Source of the DNA: UBA1845 sp002338715
GTDB lineage: Bacteria; Planctomycetota; Phycisphaerae; UBA1845
Direction: 5' to 3'
Length of the DNA: 64,000 nucleotides
NCBI GenBank assembly: GCA_035344155.1
Contig: DAORAL010000030.1
Span: 1-64,000, forward strand
Under the pieces are notes generated by a model. The model did no database searches and was not told the DNA's origin. It saw only the letters and a program-made list of their open reading frames with translations. How positions within the stretch are numbered: position 1 is the first letter of the stretch; each line of letters opens with the position of its first letter. Below are positions 25,346 to 34,641 of this stretch, in pieces. Both the position numbers and the translations under genes were made by a program.

Positions 25346-27286
25346 TCAAGTTGCCCGCCCAGCCCGATCCGGTTGCAGCAGTTCGGCTAGCGGCACCTCC
25401 ATCTCGACGTGGCCGGCCTCTATGACTGCGGTTTGTTTTTGCAGTTGCAAGCGGACGAGTTTGGCTGAGCGTTCGAATTTCTTAACATAAATGGTGTCGC
25501 CGGAGCGGAGCGTTCCCAGCCAGTTGTGCCATTCTTCTTTGGCTTGGCGGGCTTCTTCCATTCTCTTGGTTTCGTTTTGGTAGTGGATGCGTTGCTGCTC
25601 GGCGTCGAGCATCGTTCTGTTGGCTTCGATGCGGGCGCGTTCGGCTTGACGGCGCGAATCGACCGTGGCTTCGATCGCTTTCTTGAACGCGCGGTGGCGG
25701 CCGGTGAGGTACGACTTGGCTTTCTTGACCATGCGCTTCGACATGCCCAGGCGCGAGGCGATGATGATGGCGTTGCTGTTGCCCGGTTCGCCGATGCGGA
25801 GGCGATAGGTCGGCTTGAGCGTTTGCACGTCGAATTCGACCGAGGCGTTGTCGACACGGTTGTACGAAAACGCGACGGCTTTCAGTGCAGACAAGTGCGT
25901 GTTGAGTACGGCGTGACATTTGATGCGGCAGAGTTCGTCGATGATCGCCTGACCAATCGCAGCCCCTTCGTCCGGATCGGTGCCCGCGCCGAGTTCATCG
26001 AGCAACACGAGCGACTGGGCGTTGATCTGATTGAGCATTCGCAGCATGTTCGACAGGTGCGAGCTGAACGTGCTGAGCGATTGTTCGATGCTCTGCTCGT
26101 CGCCCACGTCGATGTGAATCTGGCGATACACCGGAATGCTCGAACCCTTGCCGGCTGGTATGGGTATGCCGCACTGCGCCATCACCGCGATCAAACCGAT
26201 CGTCTTAAGCGTCACGGTCTTGCCGCCGGTGTTCGGTCCGGTGATGACGAGAATGTCGAAGTCGTCGCCGAGTCGAGCGTCGATCGGCACGACGTCGGAC
26301 ACGGGCCGGCCTTGGGCTCTGAAAACGTCAATCAGCAGTGGGTGTCGGGCTTGATAGAGCAGAAGCTGCTGATCCTTCGCAACGATCGGGCAGATGCAGT
26401 CGCGCTGCTTGGCGTAGCGGACTTTGCCGCTGATAAGGTCGAGGATCGCCAGCGCTTCGATCGTGGCTGTGATCGCCGGTTCATTCTTGTGCACGACGTA
26501 TGAAAGCTGCGAAAGGATGCGGATGACTTCCTTATGCTCCTCGTCGATCAGCTGCACGATCTGGTTGTTGGTCTGCACAACTTCGGTCGGTTCAATGAAG
26601 AGCGTCGAGCCGGTGTCGCTGCTGGTGTGAACGATGCCGCGCAGTTGGCTGCGGTACTCGGTCTTCAGCGGCAGGACCGTGCGTTCACCGCGCTGCGTCG
26701 TGTTGGGAAATTGCAGGATGCGGGTGATCTCGGGGTTGCGCAGCATGCGCGCATAGATCTGACCGATCTCACCGCGAAGCGATTCGATCGTTCGGCGCAG
26801 TTCGAGGAGGCGTTTGCTGGCGTCGTCGCGCACTTGACCGCGCTCGTCGATGGTGCGATCGATTTGCTCTGCCAACGGGCTGAAGTCGCCCACGCGCTCA
26901 CCGGCTTTTGCGATGAGTGGATACGCTTCGGCGATCGATTCAAGCCATCGGGTGATCGCGGCAGTCGCTTTGAGCGTTTCGCCAACTTCGTGAAGTTCGC
27001 CCGCATCGAGACCGGCTGGCGTACCCGAAGCCGCAAGCGCCGGGCGGATATCATGCACACCCCCCAAAGGTATCGCCCCTCGGGTTTCGAATGCATCCTG
27101 CATCTGCCGCACTTGATCGAACCAGCGCGTGATGGTTTCCCCCCGTTTGCTGGGCGTGAGGCGACGGGCGAGATCCTTACCAAGCGTGCAGGCGCAGCAG
27201 TTGGCGAGGGATTCTCGGACGTTATCGAACTTCAACTTGTCGAGGGTGTGCTGATCCACTTCAAAACGCGCCCGCTTCAGCGCCAT
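25346..27286 (-). CDS. mutS2: MutS2-family ATPase lacking the C-terminal Smr domain
   Basis: The protein has 646 residues, against about 780 for the family. It has the MutS core and clamp, Walker A TGPNTGGKTVTLKT, Walker B LVLLDELGAGTDPDEG and the long coiled region (KAIEATVDSRRQAERARIEA). The KOW-like segment SGDTIYVKKFERSAKLV follows, and the protein ends at LLQPDRAGRAT. MutS2 acts on recombination intermediates and collided ribosomes; the Smr nuclease domain that normally ends it is absent. The start at 27286 (MALKRARFEVD) is preferred over 27322. No frame downstream encodes Smr, since the next gene is on the other strand. Confidence 0.92.
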   Translation of the reverse strand: MALKRARFEVDQHTLDKLKFDNVRESLANCCACTLGKDLARRLTPSKRGETITRWFDQVRQMQDAFETRGAIPLGGVHDIRPALAASGTPAGLDAGELHEVGETLKATAAITRWLESIAEAYPLIAKAGERVGDFSPLAEQIDRTIDERGQVRDDASKRLLELRRTIESLRGEIGQIYARMLRNPEITRILQFPNTTQRGERTVLPLKTEYRSQLRGIVHTSSDTGSTLFIEPTEVVQTNNQIVQLIDEEHKEVIRILSQLSYVVHKNEPAITATIEALAILDLISGKVRYAKQRDCICPIVAKDQQLLLYQARHPLLIDVFRAQGRPVSDVVPIDARLGDDFDILVITGPNTGGKTVTLKTIGLIAVMAQCGIPIPAGKGSSIPVYRQIHIDVGDEQSIEQSLSTFSSHLSNMLRMLNQINAQSLVLLDELGAGTDPDEGAAIGQAIIDELCRIKCHAVLNTHLSALKAVAFSYNRVDNASVEFDVQTLKPTYRLRIGEPGNSNAIIIASRLGMSKRMVKKAKSYLTGRHRAFKKAIEATVDSRRQAERARIEANRTMLDAEQQRIHYQNETKRMEEARQAKEEWHNWLGTLRSGDTIYVKKFERSAKLVRLQLQKQTAVIEAGHVEMEVPLAELLQPDRAGRAT

Positions 27287-27413
27287 GTCATTACAGTGAC
27301 AGACAAATTCCCATTTTCGCAATCACCAACCGCTTTACCCAAAACCACCATCTTCGAATTCGTCACAAACCCGATTTTTTCGAGACGGGGCGAGGTGGGC
27401 AGATATAATACAA

Positions 27414-27419
27414 ACAACA
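27414..27419 (+). promoter_or_regulatory. Exact TATAAT upstream of the HtrA-like gene
   Basis: An exact -10 hexamer lies 42 bases before the ATG at 27462, in the spacer divergent from mutS2. I see no good -35 element 16-18 bases upstream, so this is only a candidate. Confidence 0.3.
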
Positions 27420-27461
27420 GGCCCAATTGATAGTCACACGCGACGCCAGAGAGGTTCGCCT

Positions 27462-28919
27462 ATGCCAAACGTCGATTCGCCGAACATCCCCTCAACTGGA
27501 CACCGACTCCGTCCCCATCGATTTGCCAAACTCGCGATCGTTGCAGCGCTGCTGTGCCCGGCTGCCCTCGCGATGGCGGACGACCTGTACAGCATACCCG
27601 ATATGAAGAAGCTGGAGCGGACGTTTGAGCGGATCGCGGAGAATGTGCGGCCTTCGGTCGTGAGCATCAGTACAAGGCGGTTGTTCGAGATGCGGCGGGG
27701 CGGTGAGCGGATGGTCCCGCACAGCCAGGGATCCGGTTTGGTCTATCGCTCCAATGGATACATCATCACCAACCATCACGTGATCGAAGGCGCCGACGAA
27801 ATCACCGTCGTGGTGTCCGACGGCTCGCGGCGAAATTACGACGCTCATGTTGTTCAGTTTGATCCACGTTCGGATCTCGCGGTCTTGAAGATCGACGCCC
27901 AGAATCTGCGGGTCGCGCCGTTGAGCGATCTCTCGGAAGTGCGGATGGGACAGTGGGTCTTTACGATGGGCAACCCGTTCGGATTGGCCAACGACGACGG
28001 CAACACATCGGTGTCGTTTGGTACGGTGGGAACGATGGGCCGATCGCTGACCGGTTTGATTTCTTCCGAAAACAACGACCGATATTACGGCAACCTCATT
28101 CAGACGGATGCCAGCATCAATCCCGGTAACAGTGGCGGACCGCTGTTCGATCTGGAGGGTCGCGTTGTCGGTGTGAATACGGCGATGGTGTCGGGTTCCG
28201 GTGTGGACGAAGGGTTGGGGTTTGCTATTCCGATTTCGTCGCGGACGCGGCGCATTATTTCGGAGTTGGCGGATGGTCGGGTTGTGCGTTACGGTTTCTT
28301 GGGCGTGACGATTGCCGACCCGGATCTGAGTGACGTGCGCAATCGCAACGTACTTCGTGGACGCGGCGCGTTAATCAGGGATTTAACGGGCGATGCGTCG
28401 GCATCTCCTGCTGCCCGTGCGGGTTTGAAAGTTGGTGATGTCATCACCGAGTTCGACGGTCAGCCGGTGCTCGATTCAGATCATCTGATTCGACTCGTTG
28501 GAGAAACGCCGATCGGTCGCGACATTGATGTGGTGTACATTCGCAATCGGCAGCAGTTGGCCGCCAAGGTGCAGTTGGCCGAGCGCGTCGAGACGGTCCT
28601 CGCCCGTCGCTCGTACGGTGTGCCGAATGAAGAATACGAGATGCCGAAGATCGAGTGGCGCGGTGCGATGCTCGTTGAGCCGACGCGTTCGTTCATCGAA
28701 GCCAAGGGCATTTCACCCGGCGATTCGGGGATCTACGTCCTGGAGTGCACGAGCGATTCCAAGTTGCATCGCAGCGGACTTCGCAACGGGGACCTGATCG
28801 ATCGCGTCGACGGCAAGCGGGTTCAGACTTTTCGTGAACTAAGCCAGTTTGAGGCAGAAGCCAGCGGAAAATTCACGCTGGAACTCCGCAATGGCAAGAA
28901 GATCACGATCCGCAAGTAG
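27462..28919 (+). CDS. HtrA/DegP-family serine protease with PDZ domains
   Basis: The protein has 485 residues. A signal peptide (KLAIVAALLCPAALAMA) sends it to the periplasm. The triad is His in YIITNHHVIEG, Asp in DPRSDLAVLKI and Ser in INPGNSGGPLF, all canonical. A first PDZ domain covers about residues 275-385 (AARAGLKVGDVITEFDGQPV), and a second, less typical, covers about 400-485 (KLHRSGLRNGDLIDRVDGKRV). HtrA proteases degrade or refold misfolded envelope proteins. An insertion FEMRRGGERMVPH lies in the LA-loop position. It is divergent from mutS2. Confidence 0.93.
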   Translation: MPNVDSPNIPSTGHRLRPHRFAKLAIVAALLCPAALAMADDLYSIPDMKKLERTFERIAENVRPSVVSISTRRLFEMRRGGERMVPHSQGSGLVYRSNGYIITNHHVIEGADEITVVVSDGSRRNYDAHVVQFDPRSDLAVLKIDAQNLRVAPLSDLSEVRMGQWVFTMGNPFGLANDDGNTSVSFGTVGTMGRSLTGLISSENNDRYYGNLIQTDASINPGNSGGPLFDLEGRVVGVNTAMVSGSGVDEGLGFAIPISSRTRRIISELADGRVVRYGFLGVTIADPDLSDVRNRNVLRGRGALIRDLTGDASASPAARAGLKVGDVITEFDGQPVLDSDHLIRLVGETPIGRDIDVVYIRNRQQLAAKVQLAERVETVLARRSYGVPNEEYEMPKIEWRGAMLVEPTRSFIEAKGISPGDSGIYVLECTSDSKLHRSGLRNGDLIDRVDGKRVQTFRELSQFEAEASGKFTLELRNGKKITIRK

Positions 28920-29244
28920 GTCTTGCCACAACACCACGCTTACAATTGGACGGTCGTCATCTCGCAATTGACGCGTTTTCCTGCAACCCCGCGATCATTC
29001 GATCGTATGTGCCTTTCGAGGGGCTGGTGCGCCCGGACGCAATTGGCGATTCCGCCAGCATGCCCACCGACCCTGTTTTCAGTGTTGCCGATCACCCTGC
29101 GGATGGGCCGTTTGAAATGCGGCTTCAAGTCTATATGGTTTGGGCTTGGATCGATTGGCGTCACGGTCGATTTAATGGTTGGATTCGCTTCGATCCGTTG
29201 AGGGGCGGGTTGGCACAGGTTTCGGTTGCGGTTTGGGAACTCGG
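28920..29244. other. Intergenic stretch with nothing recognised
   Basis: These 325 bases follow the HtrA-like gene. Open frames here show no family features. No terminator with a T-run, repeat or RNA fold stood out. Confidence 0.45.
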
Positions 29245-30108
29245 ATGGATACGGGGCGGCAATTCGTCATCAATACGATTTACGTCGCGGGTGACGATGA
29301 CGTCAGACCCTCGAGGGGGCTGCGCGGCGTGGCGCTGGTCACCTTGCTCGTGTCGTTCGCATGGTTGTATGTCACCTGGGCACCGATGTATCGCTGGACC
29401 CAGAAGTCACTGATGTTTGGCGAATTGCACATCGCCAGCAGCATGATGAACCTTCAGCCGATTGAACCGATCCAATCCACCACCGAGGAAAAAGGCGACG
29501 ACAAACCAAAGAAACCCATGTCGCGCGCCGAGCGCAAGAAAATGAACGCCGAGAAGCGCGCGAAAATCCGGAAAGCACAAGCCGAGCGGAAAGCCCGCGC
29601 CGAAGAGCGCAGACAAGCCGCGAAGAATGCGCAGGTTGTGTTGGCGGCAGCCGCTGGCGGTTGGCTTGCGGTGGCGACGCTGACCGGTTTCCTGCTGACA
29701 ATTGCAGGTTGCTCGGGACTGAGTTCGAAGGGACGACTGCGGCACATCGGCGTGTATCTACTGCCGATCAGCGTGATCGCGTGTGGCATCATCGGGTGGT
29801 ACGTACAGAAAAAGTATTCCTGGTACGAGACGTTGCTTCCGCCGTGGGTCAAGCCGGTGACCATTGGATTGGGGATGGCCGCCTTCGGTTCGATCGGGTT
29901 CATGCTCAATCGACACGGGCGGGGCATGCATTCGCTCGCTGCGTTGGGCGTGATCGTGTCTGCTTTGCTCAGTATGGCCGCCATCTGGGTCACGGTCCGC
30001 TGGGGACAAATGCCTTCAGAACACGTCAACGCGGCGCTCTATACGAAGATATTTGTTGTACAATCCGCCTACGGGTGGTTGCTGCTGCTGGCTATCCGAT
30101 TCACCTGA
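29245..30108 (+). CDS. Unknown membrane protein with a Lys/Arg/Ala-rich helix
   Basis: The protein has 287 residues. ATG 29245 is chosen over an upstream TTG at 29179. One hydrophobic segment (GVALVTLLVSFAWLYVTW) is followed by a strongly charged helical stretch at about residues 80-130 (repeats of KxxAExRAKxRKAQAERKAR). After it come about five more membrane segments to the C terminus. The charged helix looks like a cytoplasmic coiled coil or nucleic-acid-binding arm. No family recognised. It lies 16 bases before tyrA on the same strand. Confidence 0.68.
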   Translation: MDTGRQFVINTIYVAGDDDVRPSRGLRGVALVTLLVSFAWLYVTWAPMYRWTQKSLMFGELHIASSMMNLQPIEPIQSTTEEKGDDKPKKPMSRAERKKMNAEKRAKIRKAQAERKARAEERRQAAKNAQVVLAAAAGGWLAVATLTGFLLTIAGCSGLSSKGRLRHIGVYLLPISVIACGIIGWYVQKKYSWYETLLPPWVKPVTIGLGMAAFGSIGFMLNRHGRGMHSLAALGVIVSALLSMAAIWVTVRWGQMPSEHVNAALYTKIFVVQSAYGWLLLLAIRFT

Positions 30109-30124
30109 TCGCTTAGAGAACGCC

Positions 30125-31288
30125 ATGGGTCGTGACCCCGAACCAAACAAACCTGCTGAAGAAAAGACGCGGCCTCTCTCGGTCCTGCGGGCGATGATCG
30201 ACTCGATCGACCACGACGTTTTGCAATTGCTTGCGAAACGCAATGCCCTGGTCGGGGAAATCGCTGAGTTTAAGCGCACGCATCGCCGCCGCATTCGCGA
30301 TCTGAGTCGCGAGCGCGAACTGCTTTCCGATCGGCGCGATCGGGCGATGCCATTGGGCCTTTCGCCTGAGATGATCGAGAGCATGTTTCGTTTGATCCTC
30401 TGGGCCAGCCGCGATCGGCAGGCGACGCTCAAAGCCGAAGTGCCCATTGATGTCGAACCGCGTACCGTTGCGATCATCGGCGGCAAGGGCGGCATGGGTA
30501 AGTGCTTCGCCAACCTGTTCGGCGACCTGGGGCACGCGGTGATGATCGCCGACGTGGACACGCAGCTTTCGTCGAAGGAAGCCGCATCGGTCGCCGACGT
30601 GGTGGTGATCAGCGTGCCGATCGAGGTGACGGCTGACGTGATCCGCGAACTCGGTCCGCTCGTCAAGAAGGACGGCCTGCTGATCGACGTGTGCTCGGTG
30701 AAAACCGAACCGCTCAAGGTGATGCTGGAGCATTGCGAAGCGAGTGTCGTCGGGACGCACCCATTGTTTGGCCCGAGCGTTCACTCGCTTCAGGGGCAGC
30801 GGTTGGTGATTACGCCGGGGCGCGGTGATGAGTGGCTTGCGTGGCTCAAGTCGACGTTTGAAGCCCGCGGGTTGGAGTTGCTGGAGACGACGGCAGAGCG
30901 TCACGACAAGGCGATGGCGATCGTGCAGGTCTTGACGCATTTTTCGACGGAAGTCATGGGCAAAACGATGGCGCGGCTGGGCGTGCCCATCGATGAAACC
31001 TTGCTGTTTACGTCGCCGATCTACCTGATGGAAATGTTCATGACGGCGCGGCATTTTGCACAATCGCCGCGGTTGTACGGTTCCATTCAGATGGCCAACC
31101 CGGAAACGCCAGCGGTGACAGCCGCCTATATTGAGGCGGCAGAAGCGCTGCGGCAAATCGCCACAGCCAAAGACCGCGACGCATTCGAGCAGACGTTTGA
31201 CGAAGTGCGGGCGTACTTCGGCGAGTTCACCGAACAGGCGATGGCCCAGTCCGATTTCCTGATCGATCGCATAGTGGAACGAACATGA
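30125..31288 (+). CDS. tyrA: Bifunctional chorismate mutase / prephenate dehydrogenase (T-protein)
   Basis: The protein has 387 residues. An AroQ-type mutase domain (about 15-100) shows LRAMIDSIDHDVLQLLAKRN and the catalytic helix residues RRRIRDLSRERELL. The dehydrogenase domain (about 110-387) has the NAD loop AIIGGKGGMGKCFANLF, then VGTHPLFGPSV with the catalytic His. Together they turn chorismate into prephenate and then 4-hydroxyphenylpyruvate for tyrosine. No ACT domain follows. The ATG at 30125 fits the family. The TGA overlaps the ATG of the next gene (ATGA), so the two are co-translated. Confidence 0.95.
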   Translation: MGRDPEPNKPAEEKTRPLSVLRAMIDSIDHDVLQLLAKRNALVGEIAEFKRTHRRRIRDLSRERELLSDRRDRAMPLGLSPEMIESMFRLILWASRDRQATLKAEVPIDVEPRTVAIIGGKGGMGKCFANLFGDLGHAVMIADVDTQLSSKEAASVADVVVISVPIEVTADVIRELGPLVKKDGLLIDVCSVKTEPLKVMLEHCEASVVGTHPLFGPSVHSLQGQRLVITPGRGDEWLAWLKSTFEARGLELLETTAERHDKAMAIVQVLTHFSTEVMGKTMARLGVPIDETLLFTSPIYLMEMFMTARHFAQSPRLYGSIQMANPETPAVTAAYIEAAEALRQIATAKDRDAFEQTFDEVRAYFGEFTEQAMAQSDFLIDRIVERT

Positions 31289-31689
31289 TCATGGACGTAG
31301 CCAAATCATCGACTGACGTTGCCGCGATAGGCAAGTCGAATCGAACGCGCTTGATCGTCGTGCGCACGTTGATTGTTCTCTTCGTGGCTGCGATGTTGAC
31401 GCTGTTTGTCCTGTTTGTGTATGGCAGTCTGAAAACCAACGAGATTGTGGCTGGCATGAAGGACTTTGAGCCCGGCACCGAACTGTCGGCTGTCATCGCG
31501 AAGTACGGCGAACCCGATCGCGTCGACCCGGTGGATGGCACGTGGATCTGGGGCCGACGCCTGATTCAAACGCCCGAGACGGTCAAGTCCGTCGCCGCGT
31601 ACACAAACAACATTCGCCCGCAGGTCTGTTCATACCTTTTGGACGCCGACAACCGCATTGTAAAAATAGAAGTGTTCGCATCGTATTGA
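31285..31689 (+). CDS. Unknown small protein with one membrane helix and SmpA/OmlA-like pattern
   Basis: The protein has 134 residues. A cytoplasmic start of about 25 residues precedes one helix (VVRTLIVLFVAAMLTLFVLFVY). The outer part contains MKDFEPGTELSAVIAKYGEP, then WIWGRR, then SYLLDADNRIVKIEVF. That order resembles BamE/SmpA-like small domains (SxxxVxxxLGxP...W.Y...). The resemblance is weak and no function is claimed. It overlaps the tyrA stop by four bases. Confidence 0.65.
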   Translation: MIMDVAKSSTDVAAIGKSNRTRLIVVRTLIVLFVAAMLTLFVLFVYGSLKTNEIVAGMKDFEPGTELSAVIAKYGEPDRVDPVDGTWIWGRRLIQTPETVKSVAAYTNNIRPQVCSYLLDADNRIVKIEVFASY

Positions 31690-31813
31690 TGCGAACACTT
31701 GATGGTGCTTTTTGAATTCTCTGAGTTCGCCCGTTGCGTCGTTGTTGCGATTTGCTCGCACACTCTTCGCGGTACGGGGCCGGTACTCGCCAAGATTGAC
31801 TTCGCTTTCCCCC

Positions 31814-31839
31814 TGGATTCCCGCCTTCGCGGGAATGAC
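31814..31839. repeat. REP-like palindrome (ATTCCCGC-CTTC-GCGGGAAT)
   Basis: A perfect 8-bp stem at 31817-31824 and 31829-31836 encloses cttc. The wider string tggattcccgccttcgcggg is a type of intergenic repeat that recurs in many unrelated bacterial genomes. It lies between a small membrane protein gene and the converging propeller gene, 35 bases beyond the latter's stop, so it could also help to end transcripts. Confidence 0.65.
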
Positions 31840-31871
31840 GGCGCTGTCGCTGCGCTTGAATCAGAGGCGCT

Positions 31872-34328
31872 TTAGCCCGTTGAGTCCTTCGGGAATATAG
31901 CGTTGAACATGGCGTCGTAGCGATTCACCCAACTGGACCATCCGGTTCCGTCGTGCACTTCACCACCCTGAATTTTGAAGCCCTTCTTCCGCATCGTGCC
32001 AGCAAACTTCGCAGCCTCTGCGCCGATGTCCCACGCTTCGTGCGGATTGCGGAAGTCGTACTTGCCCCATTCCATGTAGATGACGGGTGGGGCGGCTTTG
32101 TGATCCTCGACGAGCTGGTTGAGCGTGCCTTTGACGCCATCGAAAATAAACGGTGATTGCGTCGCGACGTTGCCGACGACGTCGGGGTTTCGAAGGGCCC
32201 AACTGATGGCCGTCACGCCGGCAAATCCGATTCCGACACTCGCACGGGCTTTGGGGGACTTTTCAGTGTGATACGTTTCATCGATCAGCGGGATCAATTC
32301 CTTGATGAGCATGTCTGAATACGGTTCCATCGGACCGCGGTGCATGTACTTGATAAACACTGCGATGGTCGGACGGATCGAAGTGCCGCAGAGGTGATCG
32401 AGTGACTGCGGTAACTTGCCGTGTTCCATGGCGGCTTGACCCGCGTGGATGTACGCGACTGGATAGCGTGTGTCGTTCGTGTCGTGACCGTATGGCACGT
32501 AAACGTCAAACGCGACCTTGGTTTCGAGAATCTTGCTGTCGAGTTCCTTCGTATCGATCCGACCTTTGTGGGCAACTTCGGTGTCGGCAAGGTACGCGGG
32601 CGCTTTCCACTTCGGCATCGAGAACCACGACATTTCGAGCGGATCACCGCTGAACGACATTTCCATATCCTTGGTCAGCATTCGGCAAACGGTCTTGCGC
32701 TCGTTGCGCGGATCGGTGATTTCTTCGTAGTCGCGCATGAAGAGGTAGTTCAGCCGAGCATCCGGTTCGATTTGAACGGAGCGGTAGAACATGTCGGTGT
32801 CAGCCAGTCGCGTCATCGGGCTTTCCTGGCGCGCGCCGAACAGGTCGCCAGCCACCGCGAGGTCCTGACCTTCACCTTTGTAGACGAAGTGGACCCAGCC
32901 GGAGTCTTCGACGATGGGAAATTCCTTCTGGGCAGCGATGAACTTGTCGACAACGGCTTGCTTGTTGTCGGCTGCGTTCACCTCTTCAAGAAAAGCGTGG
33001 AATTTGGACTTGGTATCACCCGCAGCCGTCTTCATGTCTGAACCGAGCGACGTCGCGGCATTGGGGACGATGTCGACCCGGGCGATGGCGTCGAGGCTGC
33101 GGACGTAAATCGAACCGTTTGAATAACTCGGATGCGCCCACGCGAGATTTTCGAAGACGGGCAGGCTGGCGACCTCTTCGTATTTTTCGGGCGTGGCTTT
33201 GACGATGTGCATGCTGCCTTCTTTGGTGATGATCACGAGGTGGCCATCAACGAGGATGAGAAATCCATCACCGGGTTGGCGGGACTTCCATTTGGGTTTG
33301 CCGGTTTCAATATCGACGCACGTGAGGAAGCGACTGCTGAAAGCGTAGACGTGTCCGTCGAGATAAACGGGGACGTTGTAGCTGTTGCGGATGCTGCGAT
33401 CCTCCCAAACGTGTTTGGACGAAACCTTCTGTTCCTCGCGGATGAGTTGCATCAGCGACGACGATTCGTCCTTGTATGCGAGAAAAAATCGGTCAACACC
33501 GGCAGGCACCGGTGTCAGACTCATCAACCCGCGTGCGCCCTCGCCGGCATGATCCTGCTGCCAGATTATGTCGCCGTTGGCGGCATCGATCGCGTAGATG
33601 GATTTGTTGCAAGTGGCCAGGATACGCGTCGCGCCGTTCCACACGTATTGAATGGGCGATTGGTAGTTGCATCCGTCTTCACCGGTGCTCCAGAGTTTTT
33701 CGCCTGTGTTTGGGTCAAAGCCGGCGACGGCAGCTTTCTCGGAATTCATTTCCAGGACGACGACGCCATTGAGAAAGATTGGCGACGTGCCGAACCCGTA
33801 GTGGGGCTTGGCGCATTGATGGTCTTCGACAAGATTGGTTTTCCAAACTTCCTTGCCGGTTTTCAGATCGATCGCGGCGAAGTTACCGCGCGGATCAAGG
33901 GCGAATACTTTGCCGGTTGCGATGAGCGGTGTGGTGATCGGGCCATCGTGCGATCCGTCATGACCCTTGTAGAACTCGGCCAACACATATCGCCATTTTT
34001 CTTTTCCGGTTTCCGTATCGAATGCGGCGACGAGGTCGTTGGTTCCGTCGGAAAACATCGTGACGGCGCATCCATCCGCGACGGCGACTCCGGAATACCC
34101 GCTGCCGATTTTCTGCAACCAGCCAAGCTTCAAGCCGCAATGATCGGATTCGGTCAACTTGGTTTTTCCGACGTACGTACCGTCACCAGTCGGGCCGCGG
34201 AATCCAGGCCAATCATGATTCTCGCCGGCGCGAACGGCAGTCACAAAGGTCGCGCCAAAAACGCACGACATGAGCAAGCCGAGCGCCAACCCCATGGTCC
34301 GCGTGTCTTTGATCTTCAGTAAGGCCAT
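31872..34328 (-). CDS. Exported PQQ-type beta-propeller fused to an esterase-like domain without the nucleophile
   Basis: The protein has 818 residues. AGGAGG lies six bases before the ATG, and a signal peptide ends near AVRAGE. Residues about 40-430 are PQQ-like propeller blades, for example AAFDTETGKEKWRY, AAIDLKTGKEVWKTN and YAIDAANGDIIWQQD. After a linker, about 500-570 matches the early beta domain of enterochelin-esterase-like proteins (LAVAGDLFGARQESPMTRL). Residues 600-818 form an alpha/beta-hydrolase (FDVYVPYGHD, PVIYMEWGKYDFRN, HDGTGWSSW). At the nucleophile elbow the sequence is GIGFAG: the serine is replaced by glycine (codon 32226-32228). Asp and His candidates remain. A binding rather than hydrolytic role is inferred. 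Confidence 0.85.
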   Translation of the reverse strand: MALLKIKDTRTMGLALGLLMSCVFGATFVTAVRAGENHDWPGFRGPTGDGTYVGKTKLTESDHCGLKLGWLQKIGSGYSGVAVADGCAVTMFSDGTNDLVAAFDTETGKEKWRYVLAEFYKGHDGSHDGPITTPLIATGKVFALDPRGNFAAIDLKTGKEVWKTNLVEDHQCAKPHYGFGTSPIFLNGVVVLEMNSEKAAVAGFDPNTGEKLWSTGEDGCNYQSPIQYVWNGATRILATCNKSIYAIDAANGDIIWQQDHAGEGARGLMSLTPVPAGVDRFFLAYKDESSSLMQLIREEQKVSSKHVWEDRSIRNSYNVPVYLDGHVYAFSSRFLTCVDIETGKPKWKSRQPGDGFLILVDGHLVIITKEGSMHIVKATPEKYEEVASLPVFENLAWAHPSYSNGSIYVRSLDAIARVDIVPNAATSLGSDMKTAAGDTKSKFHAFLEEVNAADNKQAVVDKFIAAQKEFPIVEDSGWVHFVYKGEGQDLAVAGDLFGARQESPMTRLADTDMFYRSVQIEPDARLNYLFMRDYEEITDPRNERKTVCRMLTKDMEMSFSGDPLEMSWFSMPKWKAPAYLADTEVAHKGRIDTKELDSKILETKVAFDVYVPYGHDTNDTRYPVAYIHAGQAAMEHGKLPQSLDHLCGTSIRPTIAVFIKYMHRGPMEPYSDMLIKELIPLIDETYHTEKSPKARASVGIGFAGVTAISWALRNPDVVGNVATQSPFIFDGVKGTLNQLVEDHKAAPPVIYMEWGKYDFRNPHEAWDIGAEAAKFAGTMRKKGFKIQGGEVHDGTGWSSWVNRYDAMFNAIFPKDSTG

Positions 34329-34641
34329 CGCAATCCTCCTGGATTTCTACCATCGCAAAACGAATTTGATTTGTACCATGGGTTCCACTGACCGGACTGG
34401 GAATTGGATGGTCAGGTTCCGGCCCACTGTATCGAAGTGCCTCGGAATGAGGCTCACATGTTTAGAATTCAGATGTTCAAGAAGTGGGGCGCGAATGTCA
34501 ACGAAGCAGTTACCGCGTGACAACTTCAGACAATCAAGATGCGTTTGGCGAGCGTATGACCACAAAAAAAAAGGACGCCCGATTGGGCGTCCCGTAAGTG
34601 TTCATGTGATTGCTTGACTCCGATGGGAGTCGAAATGCGAA
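34329..34641. other. Intergenic stretch with a strong minus-strand terminator
   Basis: No gene is seen. The stretch lies between the PEP-CTERM gene and the propeller gene, both on the minus strand. It holds the terminator at 34564-34592 and presumably the promoter for the propeller gene, which I could not place. Confidence 0.55.
34564..34592 (-). terminator. Rho-independent terminator of the PEP-CTERM gene
   Basis: On the minus strand gggacgccc-type arms (34585-34592 with 34573-34580, 8 bp perfect) enclose four bases and are followed by nine T. It lies 50 bases after the stop of the PEP-CTERM gene and separates it from the propeller gene. Confidence 0.92.
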
